A DNA stretch of 64,000 bases from Cranoglanis bouderius (taxonomy: Eukaryota; Chordata; Actinopteri; Siluriformes; Cranoglanididae). Position numbers and translations under genes: made by a program. Below the pieces are notes generated by a model. That model made no database searches, had not been told where the DNA came from, and worked only from the letters and a program-made list of their open reading frames with translations. Below, one piece after another: positions 13,151 to 25,215 of this stretch (position 1 is the stretch's first letter; every line of letters begins with the position of its first letter). The stretch spans positions 21,957,904 through 22,021,903 of the forward strand of contig CM042536.1 in the NCBI GenBank assembly GCA_023630585.1, written 5' to 3'.

Positions 13151-15013
13151 AAAGCTGAGTAAAGTCAGAAACAGCCACTGTCTCATATAGCCAAAAAATA
13201 AAAGGCAGATAATGATCTCATATTTAGGAGAGGTCTAAAAATAAATACTCCTGGCATACGTATTATGTCGAAATGTAATGTAACATTCACCTTGAGAGAT
13301 TTCAGGCTAACAGTGACAACTGCACTTCATATACTGTACTTGCCTCCATGTTATTAAATGTGTGTGCATGTGTATCCAAGGCCTTGAAGCAGATGGTCTG
13401 TGTGGATTCATGGCCTATGTTCCCATTCATCATGCAGATGCTGTGGATCTCCACAGCTATTTTAGGAGTGCCGTGATGACAACGTCAACTGGAATTTTCT
13501 TCATGGTGAAAGGTCAAGGGAAATTAAAGTCTGCATGATTGTGTAGAAAAGCCCCATGTCCTCAGACATTAGCCTAAACGCCAATGCTGATTTGCCTGAC
13601 AACTACTGTAGCTCAACCACTTAACTACTTAAGCCTTTCTGTTCTGTCTTTTCTCCCCAAAGTGTGTGCGGTCAGTTCTTTCATTGTTTTCTTTCAGTAT
13701 GTCATTCAAGTGCACTGTGGGAGAATGAATTAATTACAGAGCTAAATGGATATCAGCATTAAATATGATTTAATCATATCCCCAGTATTTTTGTGTCAAG
13801 CCGCAGTACACTGGGTCTGTGTGTAGCATGCCCGGGGGTTTGGCTCAGTCAAGCAGCAGAAACAAGAATTAGCAGGTACAGGGAGCCGTTCAGATCGCAC
13901 ACTCTCTCTGCTGAACGCAGCACTGTGACTGGCAAGACTCTGACCGTTCCAAGCACAACACGACAAGGCTCCCTTTCGCACTTTCATTCTCTCACTCAAG
14001 AGAGAAGCACACAGACATTCTACAACGTGAAGAAAGTGAGCTCAACAAACAAGCACTGAGACATTTCTAATATCAGACTGATTTGTGCTTTATGGCTGCA
14101 CAAATTTATGACAGTTCCTGATCACTTCAGGTGACACTACACTAATTCAGGTGGAGGTGTGCATTGTGACTGCCACACTTAGCCGTTAACAAGTGCCTGG
14201 GCTGCATTTAATGGCATCACTCCTGCGCACCTGTTTTTCCTCTATGTGACACATATTGATAAGACATCACATATAATGGCATTGTTTATGGAGATTGAAG
14301 GCATATCTGTGGCCAAGTAGTGTTACACTAACTCACTGCAATGTGCTCAGTGTGACACCTGAGCTATATTGCAGCTTTTTAGAGCCTAGCTTGAATGTCA
14401 GCATGCTAAACTGCTTTAAACTTGCAACACATCTCACTTATGTGCCTCAGATCAGTAACCCAAGTAAACCAAATAATCTAGTGGCTACAGCAAATAAGTA
14501 TTAGATAGAATAGTGGCACAAATCCAAGCCCAAAAACTGTCAAAATAACCTTAAATTAAATGAAGATGGGAGTTTTATTACACATGGGCCTCAAACAGTT
14601 GTTATGAAAGTACATGTGCAAATTGAAGAGTATGGTCTGTCTTTTTTATCTATGTTGAAATGAGAGAAGCAGGCCCCCTTTCCCCTCTGTGAACCTGAAT
14701 CAAATCCAGAGCTCAATAATTATAACATAGCAGAACCTTCTGGGGGCGAAAAAATCAATAGCCTAAGGACAAAGAACCTATAGCCATCACTTAATTCTCT
14801 TATCACACTGATTTAGTGCAGGAGGAGGATGTTAAATAACTGTAAATCTTTATCTATGACTTTGAGGGTGCTTTATGGCAGTTCTAACAGCAGTTCTGAG
14901 ACAGAATGTCTATACGTTCTGCAAGACACACAATTTATAGCTTTATTACCCTTTGTCTTAAAGAGCAGAGAGACATAGCGGGAGGAAGGAGATAGCGGCC
15001 GCTGAAGTGGAGG

Positions 15014-15136
15014 TGGGGGGTGGGGGCGGGGGGGGTTCGGAGGAATCGGATGCCATCATAGCAAGAGACATATCTCTGTGACAGGTTTATAGGCAAGTAG
15101 CCGCTTCTATTTTAGGCCCCCCTCCTCCTCCCCCGC
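15014..15136. other. G-run and C-run pair, potential G-quadruplex
   Basis: From 15,014 there are three successive G-runs of five or more bases separated by single T and C bases. About 80 bases further on (15,114-15,136) lies a C-rich tract with runs of seven and five C. The first fits a G-quadruplex motif on the plus strand. The two tracts could also pair as a hairpin. Confidence 0.6.
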
Positions 15137-15579
15137 TTCACCCTACATCATATGAAATGAATGAGATTCAATTTTCTGATTTATCTGCAGAGCGATCAGA
15201 TTTACCTTAGCATTCCCACACCCCCAACTCTTCCCCATGTAGAGCGTGAGGTCATGGAGAGGACTTTGACAGGAGACTATGGGCTTCTGTTGTTTGGTTT
15301 TGTTTTGTTTTTTTCTTTTCTGTTCACACTGGAGAGTCATGAGTTCCTATGCCCTGGTGACACTTCCTCATATTTTGTAACCCTACAGACAACTGGCTTA
15401 TTGTTTAGCTTGAAAAGGATACAGTGTTCCCAGTAATAGGAATTAATGGAGATGCTTTGAGACTGAATCAGTAGATAGTAGTAGATTCTCATGAACGCTA
15501 AGGCAACCATAACAATTGAGCCATTAAAAGAGCGAGCCTTGTTTGTCTTCGTCAAGTAAACCAATATGGAGTTCATTGT

Positions 15580-15581
15580 GT

Positions 15582-15616
<35 letters not shown>
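15580..15616. repeat. (TTTA)n microsatellite
   Basis: About nine tandem TTTA units. Confidence 0.95.
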
Positions 15617-15618
<2 letters not shown>

Positions 15619-17039
15619 ACATGGCCACTTTACAAATCTCTTTTCTGAGAGTACCTAATTATAGGTAGTATATAACTGCATATAAATCAGTGTAAAATAT
15701 TTCTGTTAACAGTGACTGTATACTGTTGTACTGTACCTGCAAAGGTAGCCATAAATGCTGCTAAGCAGATATTTCTGCCATTGTTGTGAGTTCGAATTGT
15801 TCTAATTATTAGTTGACCAGTAGACAATTAATGTGTGCACCTTCATCTAAAACGCAAATGTGAAAAATGTAACAAGAGTCAGAGAGAACATAGGAATTCC
15901 AGAAACAAAACTCAAACTGGTAAAATTTGGAAAGAAGAAGAAGAAGAAGAAGAAACAATAAAGAACATGAGTATGTGTTCTTATCATTTGTTTATGCAAT
16001 ACCTTTTTTTTTTTACTGAATGTTATACTGAACATTGTTCTTACAGATCCACTTTGTTTAATACTTTTGGCACAAATTTTACTTCACTGCCCAACTACAT
16101 ATGCAGAGAAGAGCACAAATTTGAGCCTGTGAGATTAAACTGACACATGAAGAGGATAACATGCTGCTCACAAGGCAAAAAAGGCTCGACTGACTCATAC
16201 CATTCAGTAAAACGTAAACATAAACACTCATACAGTCATCTGACAGCGGTTTTAATTAGAGGAACTAACAGAGTAAGACAAATGCATTTCTCCCAGGCAG
16301 TTTGAGTTATAGTTCCCAGCTGTCCAGATAAAGTTAGGCCTATGGGCAGAATGTTCCACAGTGAGGAGAACACAGGAAGAGCAGGAGATTACTGTGTCAT
16401 AACACCAAACTCCTCCCAAATGAAGATGACAGTGTGATGGGTGGAGGAGCAGACTACAGACAGAAGCAGTGCTCGGGGTACAGCCAGTACACACACTTGC
16501 TCCAACACAGTTTGATCACAACTTTTCACTGTCAGTGAAGGCACACAGAGGAAGTTTCCTGGAAGTGTGCATGATGTTTGTTTGGGCAATACACCTGGTG
16601 GTCTAATCATTTTATTTGTTCTAATACTGAAAGAGAGATGGAGGTCAATTTCATATGAAGAACAATATCTATTAATATGAATAAAGTAATGTGTATTGTT
16701 CTTTTTGCACAACGTCGCATTTTAGAAACAGTGGATTGTTGTTAGAGGGGACATTTTCTTTCAAATTTCAAAGCATATCATAGATTTTTTCTTTGAGGAA
16801 ACTACTTGGATACAAGAAGGGGGGTGTAAGCAAAAGTATCACAGAGTGTAGCTTGAACCTTCTGTTCTACTTTTCATCTTAGGCCCCTGTGCCTAAGGGC
16901 TGTCAGGCTTGTTATTTTGAGAACATTTTCATGTGTAAACTTTGGTTATTTTACACTATAAAGCTTATTTCCAGTACGCTAAAATAATCGTTACAATAGG
17001 GCAGGACAATAGTAGTCCTGAGAGCAAAAAACTCTGGAA

Positions 17040-17770
17040 GGCCATCCATATGCTAATGCCCATGTTGCATTAGTGGTTTGTTTGAATGGATGTAAAGGAA
17101 AGGACAACTTAGTCACACTTCCCTCCCTATGGCACTGGAATATATTAGCCGCCATTTTAAGGGCGTTTGAAATAATTACTTGCTGGGGCCATATGACACT
17201 TTCAATAAATTAACCGCCCTCCTTAAGTTTTAAAGGCAAATGCATATTGTAGCCATCACTAAATGTCTGCTCTCCCCTGGAGAAGAGATAATTCGCTGTA
17301 AGAAAGTGTTAGTGCAGTTCAGTAACTAGACCCAACAGCCCCATACAGCTCAGCAAGCAAGGTGCCTGTGAAGGAAACTACAGAAATAAATTAGTTTGTT
17401 AACAGCAACACACATGCCTTCGCAATTAATAAATTCCACGTCATCAAGCAGTAATCTAATTATGAATAATGAATGTGTCCGCCATGACATGCATCATTTA
17501 TCCACGTTATTAGCTAAATCAGAAACTAGGATTTGGGTATATAACAATGGCTTGAATGAACGTTTTCTCAATTTTGCACAGTCTTATTTTAAAACATAAA
17601 CAGATTACGAGCCAAGCAAACTTCATAATGATCTGATAACTGACAAAATAAATAATGAGAGTGACTGTTTTTGAGGCACACCGATGGCCAATAATTCATC
17701 TTAATTAATCAAATTCATTGCTTAAGCAGCTGTGAGTAAAGAAGAGATAATGGCATTGTTCAATAAAACA
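17040..17770. promoter_or_regulatory. Candidate homeodomain-rich non-coding element
   Basis: Contains a cluster of TAAT/ATTA cores (near 17,425, 17,455 and 17,700, the last with TTAATTAATC) and a POU-like GCAAATGCATAT near 17,237, without repeats or coding signature. It is the most enhancer-like part of the desert by eye. This is inference from motif texture only; such cores are common in AT-rich DNA. Confidence 0.25.
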
Positions 17771-18617
17771 TGCGTTAAATTTATCTGTTCGGTATGCGGC
17801 AAGTTATACATTACACAAGTGCACTGCGACTGATAATTACTGAGTTACTGAATTAACTACAGTATACATTAAGATAAAGAATAAAGTGGTATAATCCAAT
17901 AAATCCATAGCATTCCATTATTGACTTGTTTAAGTAAAAAATATAGCTGTTAATACGTATATTAAGGCGAAAGCTGTGTGCAATTTAGATCGGACTCTTA
18001 AATGCAAAAGCCTACATCATATTTATCATATTAATATCAATGTAACATACACACACACTTCATACAGAAAGTCTGAAATAATTTAACACTGAATTACTCA
18101 AACAGATTTGACTTAACGTGATCGACTATTCAGAGGGACTTTTGTGATCCCCTTAATACTGCATTAAATTACTATAACATAACTGTTGTTTATCTTTCCT
18201 TAAACTGAGCACCATTTGTCAATGATACACCCCTTATGGCAAAAATAGTTGCTACATTCAAATATCCATTGAGTTTCCATGTAATAATTTTGGCCTATTA
18301 ATGCTTCAGCTTTCCTCTTCCACACAACAGTCCCATTTAAACTACAGCCTGACATTATGCGCAGCAGCAAAACAGCCTAGTGCTCCAACTCCAACTCCTG
18401 TTTACATGGCACCTGAATAGGCCCTGCGCTAAACTAGGCCATCCATCTTCTCAGTGTAAATGCCAATCCACACTTCTGAGTACAGTATATATGCTGCACT
18501 GTGTTTTGATTGGCCACTTTATACCCAGGGGCACTTTTAATTGCACAGTATTTTCTGTAGGTGGGAGGTGAGCTGATAACTCCTCAATAATCAAGTAAAA
18601 GTGTCGACCCAAAGGGC

Positions 18618-18620
<3 letters not shown>

Positions 18621-18671
<51 letters not shown>
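18621..18671. repeat. (GA)n microsatellite
   Basis: A pure GA array of about 25 units. Confidence 0.95.
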
Positions 18672-18673
<2 letters not shown>

Positions 18674-18723
18674 GTCACATAGTGGTGGGAGGCTAGAAGC
18701 AACGGTTCAATATACACACATGT

Positions 18724-18745
18724 ACACACACACACACACACACAC
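18724..18745. repeat. (CA)n microsatellite
   Basis: A short CA array about 50 bases after the GA array. Confidence 0.9.
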
Positions 18746-19227
18746 GCAGTGCTCATCTTCCTCAGGGAGGCCTGACAATTATTCCCTCATGAGGATTCAT
18801 GGAGCCACCCTTTTTCTCATTAACTATATTAAGAGGCCATTGCTCTGGCTGCTAAAGAGAGAAATGGGATATTTCCCCAGTGCCCCCCCTCCTCTCTCTG
18901 CAGCACACCGTTGCTAGTCGAGTCGGCCTCAGTGCTGCGAGATATGGCAGGAAGGCATGGGGAAATGTAAAGCAGTCAGATGAGTTACAGCAGCGATCCT
19001 AACTTCAAAGGCCAGCACGCACTGAGACTGGGAGAGCTGAAAGAGCTGGACAGGGAGGTGCTATATCTGAAGCCCCAGCTGCTGGCAATAAGTCTTAGAT
19101 GAGAAGTGCAAGTGGGCAGAAGGTGACTGACATCCTGAATGCAAATAGATCCACAGCTTCGGTTATGTGGTCCAAAAAAATTCGCCACTAATTGTTTTGT
19201 GTACTGCTGGCAGCTTGATGAAATATT

Positions 19228-19701
19228 CAGCACTTTGCAAAAATTTTAAGCACCCTCGTTTTTTTTCTTTTAAAAATACACATTTTGTTACAGATGTTTA
19301 TTATATGAACTCTGAATTATTGAGTAAGTACAAAAACATGTTAGATTTCCAAACATTACTTGTTGTATGTTTGTATGTCAGTAAAGAGTGTAACATTTCA
19401 TAACAGACCACGTTTCAGACCTAAATGATAATGAAGTCTGTTGAGTTTTACCTGCAAAAACTGACAGTCAAAGTCTACAGAAGAACCATGGAAGATTCTC
19501 CAAGATGCTCAGTAAAACTTACCAGTTCATTTCCTTATGAAACTGCACAAAATGTACCTGAGACTACTGATGAAGTTTTAAAACCAAAGGGTTGTCACAT
19601 TGTATATTTATATTCCCAACTCTTTATGTTTAAATGTACAAAAAGGCATGTTTGCTTTACCACCTTTCTTTTCATGTACCTAAGACCTTTGCACAGCAGT
19701 G
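19228..19701. mobile_element. Tc1/mariner-type non-autonomous element, copy 1
   Basis: Begins with CAGCACTTTGCAAAAATTTT and ends in an inverted, diverged version (about 19,676-19,701). The interior aligns by eye, in the same order, with the better-preserved copy at 31,165-31,676; shared landmarks include the AAGATGCTCAGTAAAACTTA block near 19,505. It carries no transposase frame. The open frames inside are by-products. It is older and more diverged than the second copy. Confidence 0.75.
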
Positions 19702-20113
19702 CCTATCCATAACTTTGGTATCACTTTGTAAAAGGGCTGTTGTGTTTTGTACCTCCCTGCAATATTTTTACACAAATTTATTTGGTTCTTTTTGTTGCAT
19801 CTCATGGGATCCTAGTCCTGATGCACTCCTCAAGTCTCTACCAGATCTCCATGTAAACCTTTCTGGCCAGCATTCTTAAAAAATAAAAAATAAGAATAGT
19901 GCACCTCCTATTCATATCTGTATTTTTATCTGTTAACAACACGTTCATCCTGAATAATGAATTCCTATTTGGTTACATCCCTACTTTACATTCATAATAG
20001 CTTAGATTTAAAGATTTGGCATGTCATATGATGTATGATGTAAAGTGGGGTTTTGCCCTTTTAAAAGAACAAGATCCACAACATATTTCAACAACACATT
20101 TCACAACGGTGTC

Positions 20114-20166
20114 CTAATACATATATAATATATATACTGTACATATATATATATATATATATATAT
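20114..20166. repeat. (AT)n tract
   Basis: An AT dinucleotide tract, interrupted once near 20,140. It abuts the truncated left end of the Tc1 element that follows and may have formed or expanded at the break. Confidence 0.9.
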
Positions 20167-21283
20167 AAGCAGCTTGGTGAGAAGGTGACAACAGTTGGTG
20201 CGATTATTCGCAAATGGAAGAAACACAAAATAACTGTCAGTCTCCCTCGGTCTGGGGCTCCATGCAAGATCTCACCTTGTGGAGTTTCAATGATCATGAG
20301 AACGGTGAGGAATCAGCCCAGAACTACACAGGAGGATCTTGTTAATGATCTCAAGGCAGCTGGGACCATAGTCACCAAGAAAACAATTGGTAATGCACTA
20401 TGCCATGAAGGACTGAAATCCTGCAGCGCCCGCAAGGTCCCCCTGCTCAAGAAAGCACATGTACAGGCCCGTCCGAAGTTTGCCTGAATGATTCAGAGGA
20501 GAACTGGGTGAAAGTATTGTGGTCAGATGAGACCAAAATCGAGCTCTTCGGTATCAACTCAACTCGCCGTGTTTGGAGGCGGAGGAATGCTGCCTATGAC
20601 CCCAAGAACACCATCCCCACCGTCAAACATGGAGGTGGAAACATTATGCTTTGGGGGTGTTTTTCTGCTAAGGGGACAGGACAACTGCACCGCATCAAAG
20701 GGACGATGGATGGGGCCATGTACCGTCAAATCTTGGGTGAGAACCTCCTTCCCTCAGCCAGGGCATTGGTCGTGGATGGGTAGTCATGGATGTATTGGCA
20801 CACAGCCAAGGCAACAAAGGAGTGGCTCAAGAAGAAGCACATTAAGGTCCTGGAGTGGCCTAGCCAGTCTCCAGACCTTAATCCCATAGAAAATCTGTGG
20901 AGGGAGCTGAAGGTTCGAGTTGCCAAATGTAAGCCTCGAGACCTTAATGACTTGGAGAGGATCTTCAAAGAGAAGTGGGACAAAATCCCTCCTGAGATGT
21001 GTGCAAACCTGGTGGCCAACTACAAGAAACATCTGACCTCTGTGATTGCCAACAAGGGTTTTGCCACCAAGTACTAAATCGAAGGGGTCAAATACTTATT
21101 TCACTCATTAAAATGCAAATCAATTTATAACTTTTTTGAAATGCATTTTTCTGGATTTTTTTGTTGTTATTCTGTCTCTCACTGTTAAAATACACCTACC
21201 ATTAAAATTATAGACTGATCATTTCTTTGTCATGGGCAAACGTACAAAATCCGCAGGAGATCAAATACTTTTTTCCCCCACCG
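20167..21283 (+). pseudogene. Tc1-like transposase pseudogene, 5'-truncated
   Basis: A DD34E Tc1 family element. The sequence starts inside the helix-turn-helix region of the transposase (LGEKVTTVGAIIRKWKKHK), so the left inverted repeat and the first 40 or so codons are missing. The coding region is broken twice. A deletion of about ten bases near 20,486 shifts the frame, and a deletion near 20,783 creates a stop and removes the second Asp box (the DNDPKHT region). The first Asp box (WSDET, near 20,523) and the Glu box (SPDLNPIE, near 20,870) remain. The right inverted repeat is well kept and ends at 21,283 in CCCCCACCG followed by TA. Outside its breaks the reading is clean, so this is a fairly young but dead copy, incapable of coding transposase. 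Confidence 0.92.
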
Positions 21284-21311
21284 TAACAAATGAATATAAG
21301 TGACGCAACAG

Positions 21312-21685
21312 AAAAGCGTTATTGTTCTATCGTCCGGAGATTGCGAGTTCGAATCCTGATGATCCCACAGCCATCTGTGACCAGGAGCCCAAGAGAGCAA
21401 AACAGGCCTCTCAGGGAGCTCCTATCAATCATAGTGACAGTAGCCAATCATGGACATCAGTGAGTGTATGCATGCAAAAGTGGGTAGATAGCACTTTCCT
21501 CCAAGTGTGTTATGCTGCCCCCTGACATTGCATGAGCAGCAGTTTGAAACGATGCAGTCGGCTGTCTTCACTGCTTCCTCCAAGACCCTCCCTGCATGTC
21601 TGGTAGCTGTCGTGTGATAGGGGTGAGATGCCATGATGGGTGGGATTTGGCCATGACTATATTAGGGAGAAAATCAGTGGAAAAT
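21312..21685 (+). mobile_element. tRNA-derived SINE, catfish-type
   Basis: The 5' part has a polymerase III B-box-like GAGTTCGAATCC at 21,345-21,356. It is followed by a body with ACAGCCATCTGTGACC and GAGCAGCAGTTTGAAA landmarks and a tail near GGGAGAAAATCAG. A related copy lies at 33,094-33,410. I associate this SINE type with otophysan fish, especially catfish, which is part of the organism inference. Confidence 0.75.
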
Positions 21686-21732
21686 CACCCCCTCAAGAAG
21701 CACCTTTTAACGGGTATGTACAGCTGTACAAC

Positions 21733-21926
21733 ATGAGGCAGTGGCAGCTTAGTGGTTAAGACGTTGGACTACTGCTCAGAAGGTTGTGAGTTCAAATCCC
21801 AGCACTGTCAAGCTGCCACTGTGGGCCCTTGAGCAAGGCCCTTAACCCTCAACTGCTCATTTGTATAAATGACAATGTAAGTTGCTCTGGATAAGGGCAT
21901 CTGCCAAATGCCATAAATGTAAGTGA
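21733..21926 (+). mobile_element. tRNA-derived SINE with LINE-type tail
   Basis: The A-box region (AGCTTAGTGGTTAAGACG) and B box (GAGTTCAAATCCC, about 21,789) show a tRNA-like head. The 3' tail (GCTCTGGATAAGGGCATCTG) is the tail widespread in teleost SINEs and their LINE partners. A minus-strand relative lies at 31,845-32,010. Confidence 0.85.
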
Positions 21927-21957
21927 TGTACAAATCAGTATGACAGGCTATAATGTA

Positions 21958-22083
21958 AGTGTAGCTTCTTTGGGATCTATTTCTTCTAGCAGAGCAAAAA
22001 TAAATAAAACATTTAGCCATATTGGCTCTGAAATGTCAGTTACTCTATATTAATTTCTTATTTATAGAACTGTTGTACAAAAT
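21958..22083 (+). repeat. Dispersed repeat, copy 1
   Basis: This 125-base segment (beginning GTGTAGCTTCTTTGGGATC) recurs at 32,691-32,817 with scattered substitutions. No terminal repeats or coding sequence were seen; family unknown. Confidence 0.75.
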
Positions 22084-23301
22084 CAACATTGCAAAATATT
22101 CACTTGTACTGAACATCAGCACAGAATTGCAGCCATGCAGCCACTGCAGAATCCCAGCCATGCCGATATTCAGTATAACAACACACTTGCTCTTGTGATA
22201 TTGCTTAAATGTAATCTACAGTAAGCCATCTTGAGGGTGGCAAGAAAACTGGAAATTGACCAAATAACTGCCTCTGTGTAAACACATTACAAAACCACTG
22301 ACATTTTTGTGTCCGTGTTTTTTTTTTTTGTTTTTTTTTTTTAAAAAAAAGGTCTGGCCACAAATTAATATACTGAGACAATTGTTGTATTACTGTGTAA
22401 TATACTAGCAATTATTGTATTTTAAAATGAGTGAGACACAGAAATTAATTGGTCCATTATGGCCACATAAACTTAAGCATGGAGATGATTGGTAGTTATA
22501 CATCAATCTTGAAATGAACTGGTATTGTGACATGGATATACCATTAGTTCGCATCAGCCTAAACAATTATTTTCAAAGAATAGACTTTTACGCCCTAAAT
22601 AACTGAAGTATGACATTCTCACATATTAAGTCAGGGGCTCAAGTTACACACTTCATGACCATGATACAATTTGTGGCCTCAAAATATCAACGCCTAGCCT
22701 CAATGTATTCATTTTTGGCCACGCCCTATTAACAAATTTCCACCATGTCACCTCAGTGGCTCTGAAGCACAAACATACTGTACATTAGATGCAATTTTTT
22801 TTCGAAAAAAAGACTAGCTCTGTTCTGTACACGCAGAAGCATTTTGAATAGAAAGTATTTGTTTTTGGAGTATCAGTTAGCACTGACAGCCTCATGACTG
22901 ACATATTTGTTCTCACTCTGGGCCTGTCACTTTTAAGCATCGCAGTGAGATGCCGATAGACAGTGCTCAATCATAGAGCTGTTCAAAAGGAGAACTCATT
23001 CCATTATACTGCACATAAACATTCAAATGAATATGTAAACCTGAATCATTCATAATTACAACAAAAGAAATTTATCCATAATGTCCTATGTTTAAAGACA
23101 ATTTCAGCCAAGAGGAAAGGCACGGCAAGAAAATTCTCAGCTAGATGTAGTCACATTTCAGGCTATAATTTGACAAACTTTACATCTTCCTTTAATGCAC
23201 ACACAAGCACTTGTCTACATCTCTGAGTCTTCCACGATTACCATTCTAGTTCCATCATAACCCAAAAAAAAAAACAAAAAAAAAAAGATCTGCTGATGAC
23301 A

Positions 23302-23303
23302 GT

Positions 23304-23361
<58 letters not shown>
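23302..23361. repeat. (GT)n microsatellite
   Basis: About 30 GT units with one early interruption, just after a poly-A run. Confidence 0.95.
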
Positions 23362-23364
<3 letters not shown>

Positions 23365-25124
23365 TGCTCTCAATAGCAGGGAAGAGAGCTGAGTAGAGCA
23401 GGGAGCTGCTGTGGAGGCAGACATGAAGCCTGTCAAGCAGCAGCTGTCAGCCGGTTCTTTCTGATGCCATCATCTCATCAGCAGGCCTGTCAGTCTCACA
23501 GACAGACAGCTATCTAAGGTTCCACTGACAACAGCTAACATGGGGATGGGAGCAGATCCACACATCCCCCATTTACACCAACACACAACCTTACTTCTCT
23601 ACAAAGCCCTAAAGCTGATGAACTTTTGGAAAGATGATATTGATCCAGCTGCCTCCACCTTCACTCCAGTACCCTGTGGTTTAGTTTTGCTAGGCAGTAG
23701 CAGTCGTCAAAGGAGCACGCTGAGTATAATAATGAAAACGAGTCATTTCAAGGTGTAATACAGTCTTTGTTGTCATAATATCAATCAGGACGAGTTGCCG
23801 ATTAGAATACAGCCTTTAGCAATACATTTGTTTGCTCTATCAGCCAGACACCAGAGACATGAGAGACTGATGCTCTTTTATTTCCTTTTGAGCGCTTTGA
23901 GAGGTTGAGTGCTCCGACTGCCAAGATCTTGTTTCTGTTTTTCTTGCCCCGTCTGAGTACTGTCTGTCAAGCAAACATATGGCTCTCCATATGCGAGGAT
24001 GTCAGAGGTGTCTCGTTCAGTGCTTCTCCTGACAGGTTTCTCTCTGTAGCTGACTTTATGAACTACAATCAATAAGGAACCTCATATCTGCTCCCACCCC
24101 CAATCCCCTGCCTGCGTTATCTGATTTGTTATATCTAAACATTGATGATGTTTGCTTTCTGCCTGCATAAGTATATTTGTAATTTTCTTTTCCGAACATC
24201 TCTTTCAGCAATATAACTAATCCTGGGAGCACGTCTCAGATGGTTTTACTAAGTGTGCATCATAAAACACATTGAATACTAAATTAAGTTAAACAAATCT
24301 GTGCTATAATAACCTGAAGCTAAAACAACACAGATAAAGATGCAGTATTTGCCATAATAGATGGCCTAAAGCCCAGAGGGACTCTCCGCTAGTAATATAG
24401 CCTTATAAACAGACTACAAGTGTGGCTAGCTTCATTCCTCCTCTCTGGGATGCTAAGTGCTTAAGTAATATATTGCTTTCATAAGAGCATGCAAGATGTA
24501 TTTGCTTTTTTGGAAATATGCCTCCAATCCTTTGGGCAGTGTGATTAGGAATAAAATACTGAGCGCATTATTTCTGAATAAATTCCAGTACTGACATAGC
24601 AAAAAAAAAAAAAAAATTTAAGCATAAAATAAAATAAATAAAATGTTAGCGGTGGAGTTTTTTCCGGGAGATGTAGACTCAGGCCTGACAAAAGGGGTGA
24701 GTGGTTGAGGCATCTATTCTAAGAACAGTGTCCCCATGGCACACTAGCTAATGTATTTCCTTTGGATTACTGTAATATCTATCTGATGTATGTGCGCTGA
24801 GCAAAGCGCTGGGAACGAAGGCCTGAGCAGATGCAGGAAGTCTGATCCCCGGAGCCACATAAGTCCACTCGCTGGAGCCATGCAGTGTTCTCCACCTCCC
24901 CTCAGTGCTGGAGCCAGGCAAAGTTAATACAGCGCAAGTGTGCTGGGCCAGCAGTGGCTCCGCAGAGCTCCTGAGACCCACTACAGCCTGCAGGAGCTGA
25001 TAAGTCAGGCAGCCATTCGTGAGCCCAAATAAAGGCAGTAAAGTTGACTGGTGAGAATGCCGCACAGCCTGGGGTTGGCAGACTGTTCCTCTGAGGAGAA
25101 GCGTTGCGACACTCCTTGCAAACA

Positions 25125-25126
<2 letters not shown>

Positions 25127-25212
<86 letters not shown>
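25127..25212. repeat. Compound (CT)n-(CA)n microsatellite
   Basis: CT units (25,127-25,169) switch directly to CA units (25,170-25,212), the same arrangement as at 6.3 kb. Confidence 0.95.

Positions 25213-25215
<3 letters not shown>

Larger units (their letters stand above)
13151..18600. other. Gene-free intergenic DNA
   Basis: No exons or families are recognised. It contains a G-rich/C-rich pair near 15.0-15.1 kb, a TTTA array at 15.58 kb, a short GAA run near 15.94 kb and an AT-rich stretch at 17.0-17.8 kb, listed separately. Open frames at 13.8-14.06 kb occur on both strands of the same DNA, as expected for chance frames. Confidence 0.65.

Noticed and set aside
19425..19879. Overlapping open frames of 81-95 codons
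   Set aside because: The first lies inside a non-autonomous transposon and the second overlaps its end; neither has family similarity.
21312..21926. Possible tRNA genes suggested by B-box sequences
   Set aside because: The heads do not fold as complete tRNAs and are followed by SINE bodies and tails.
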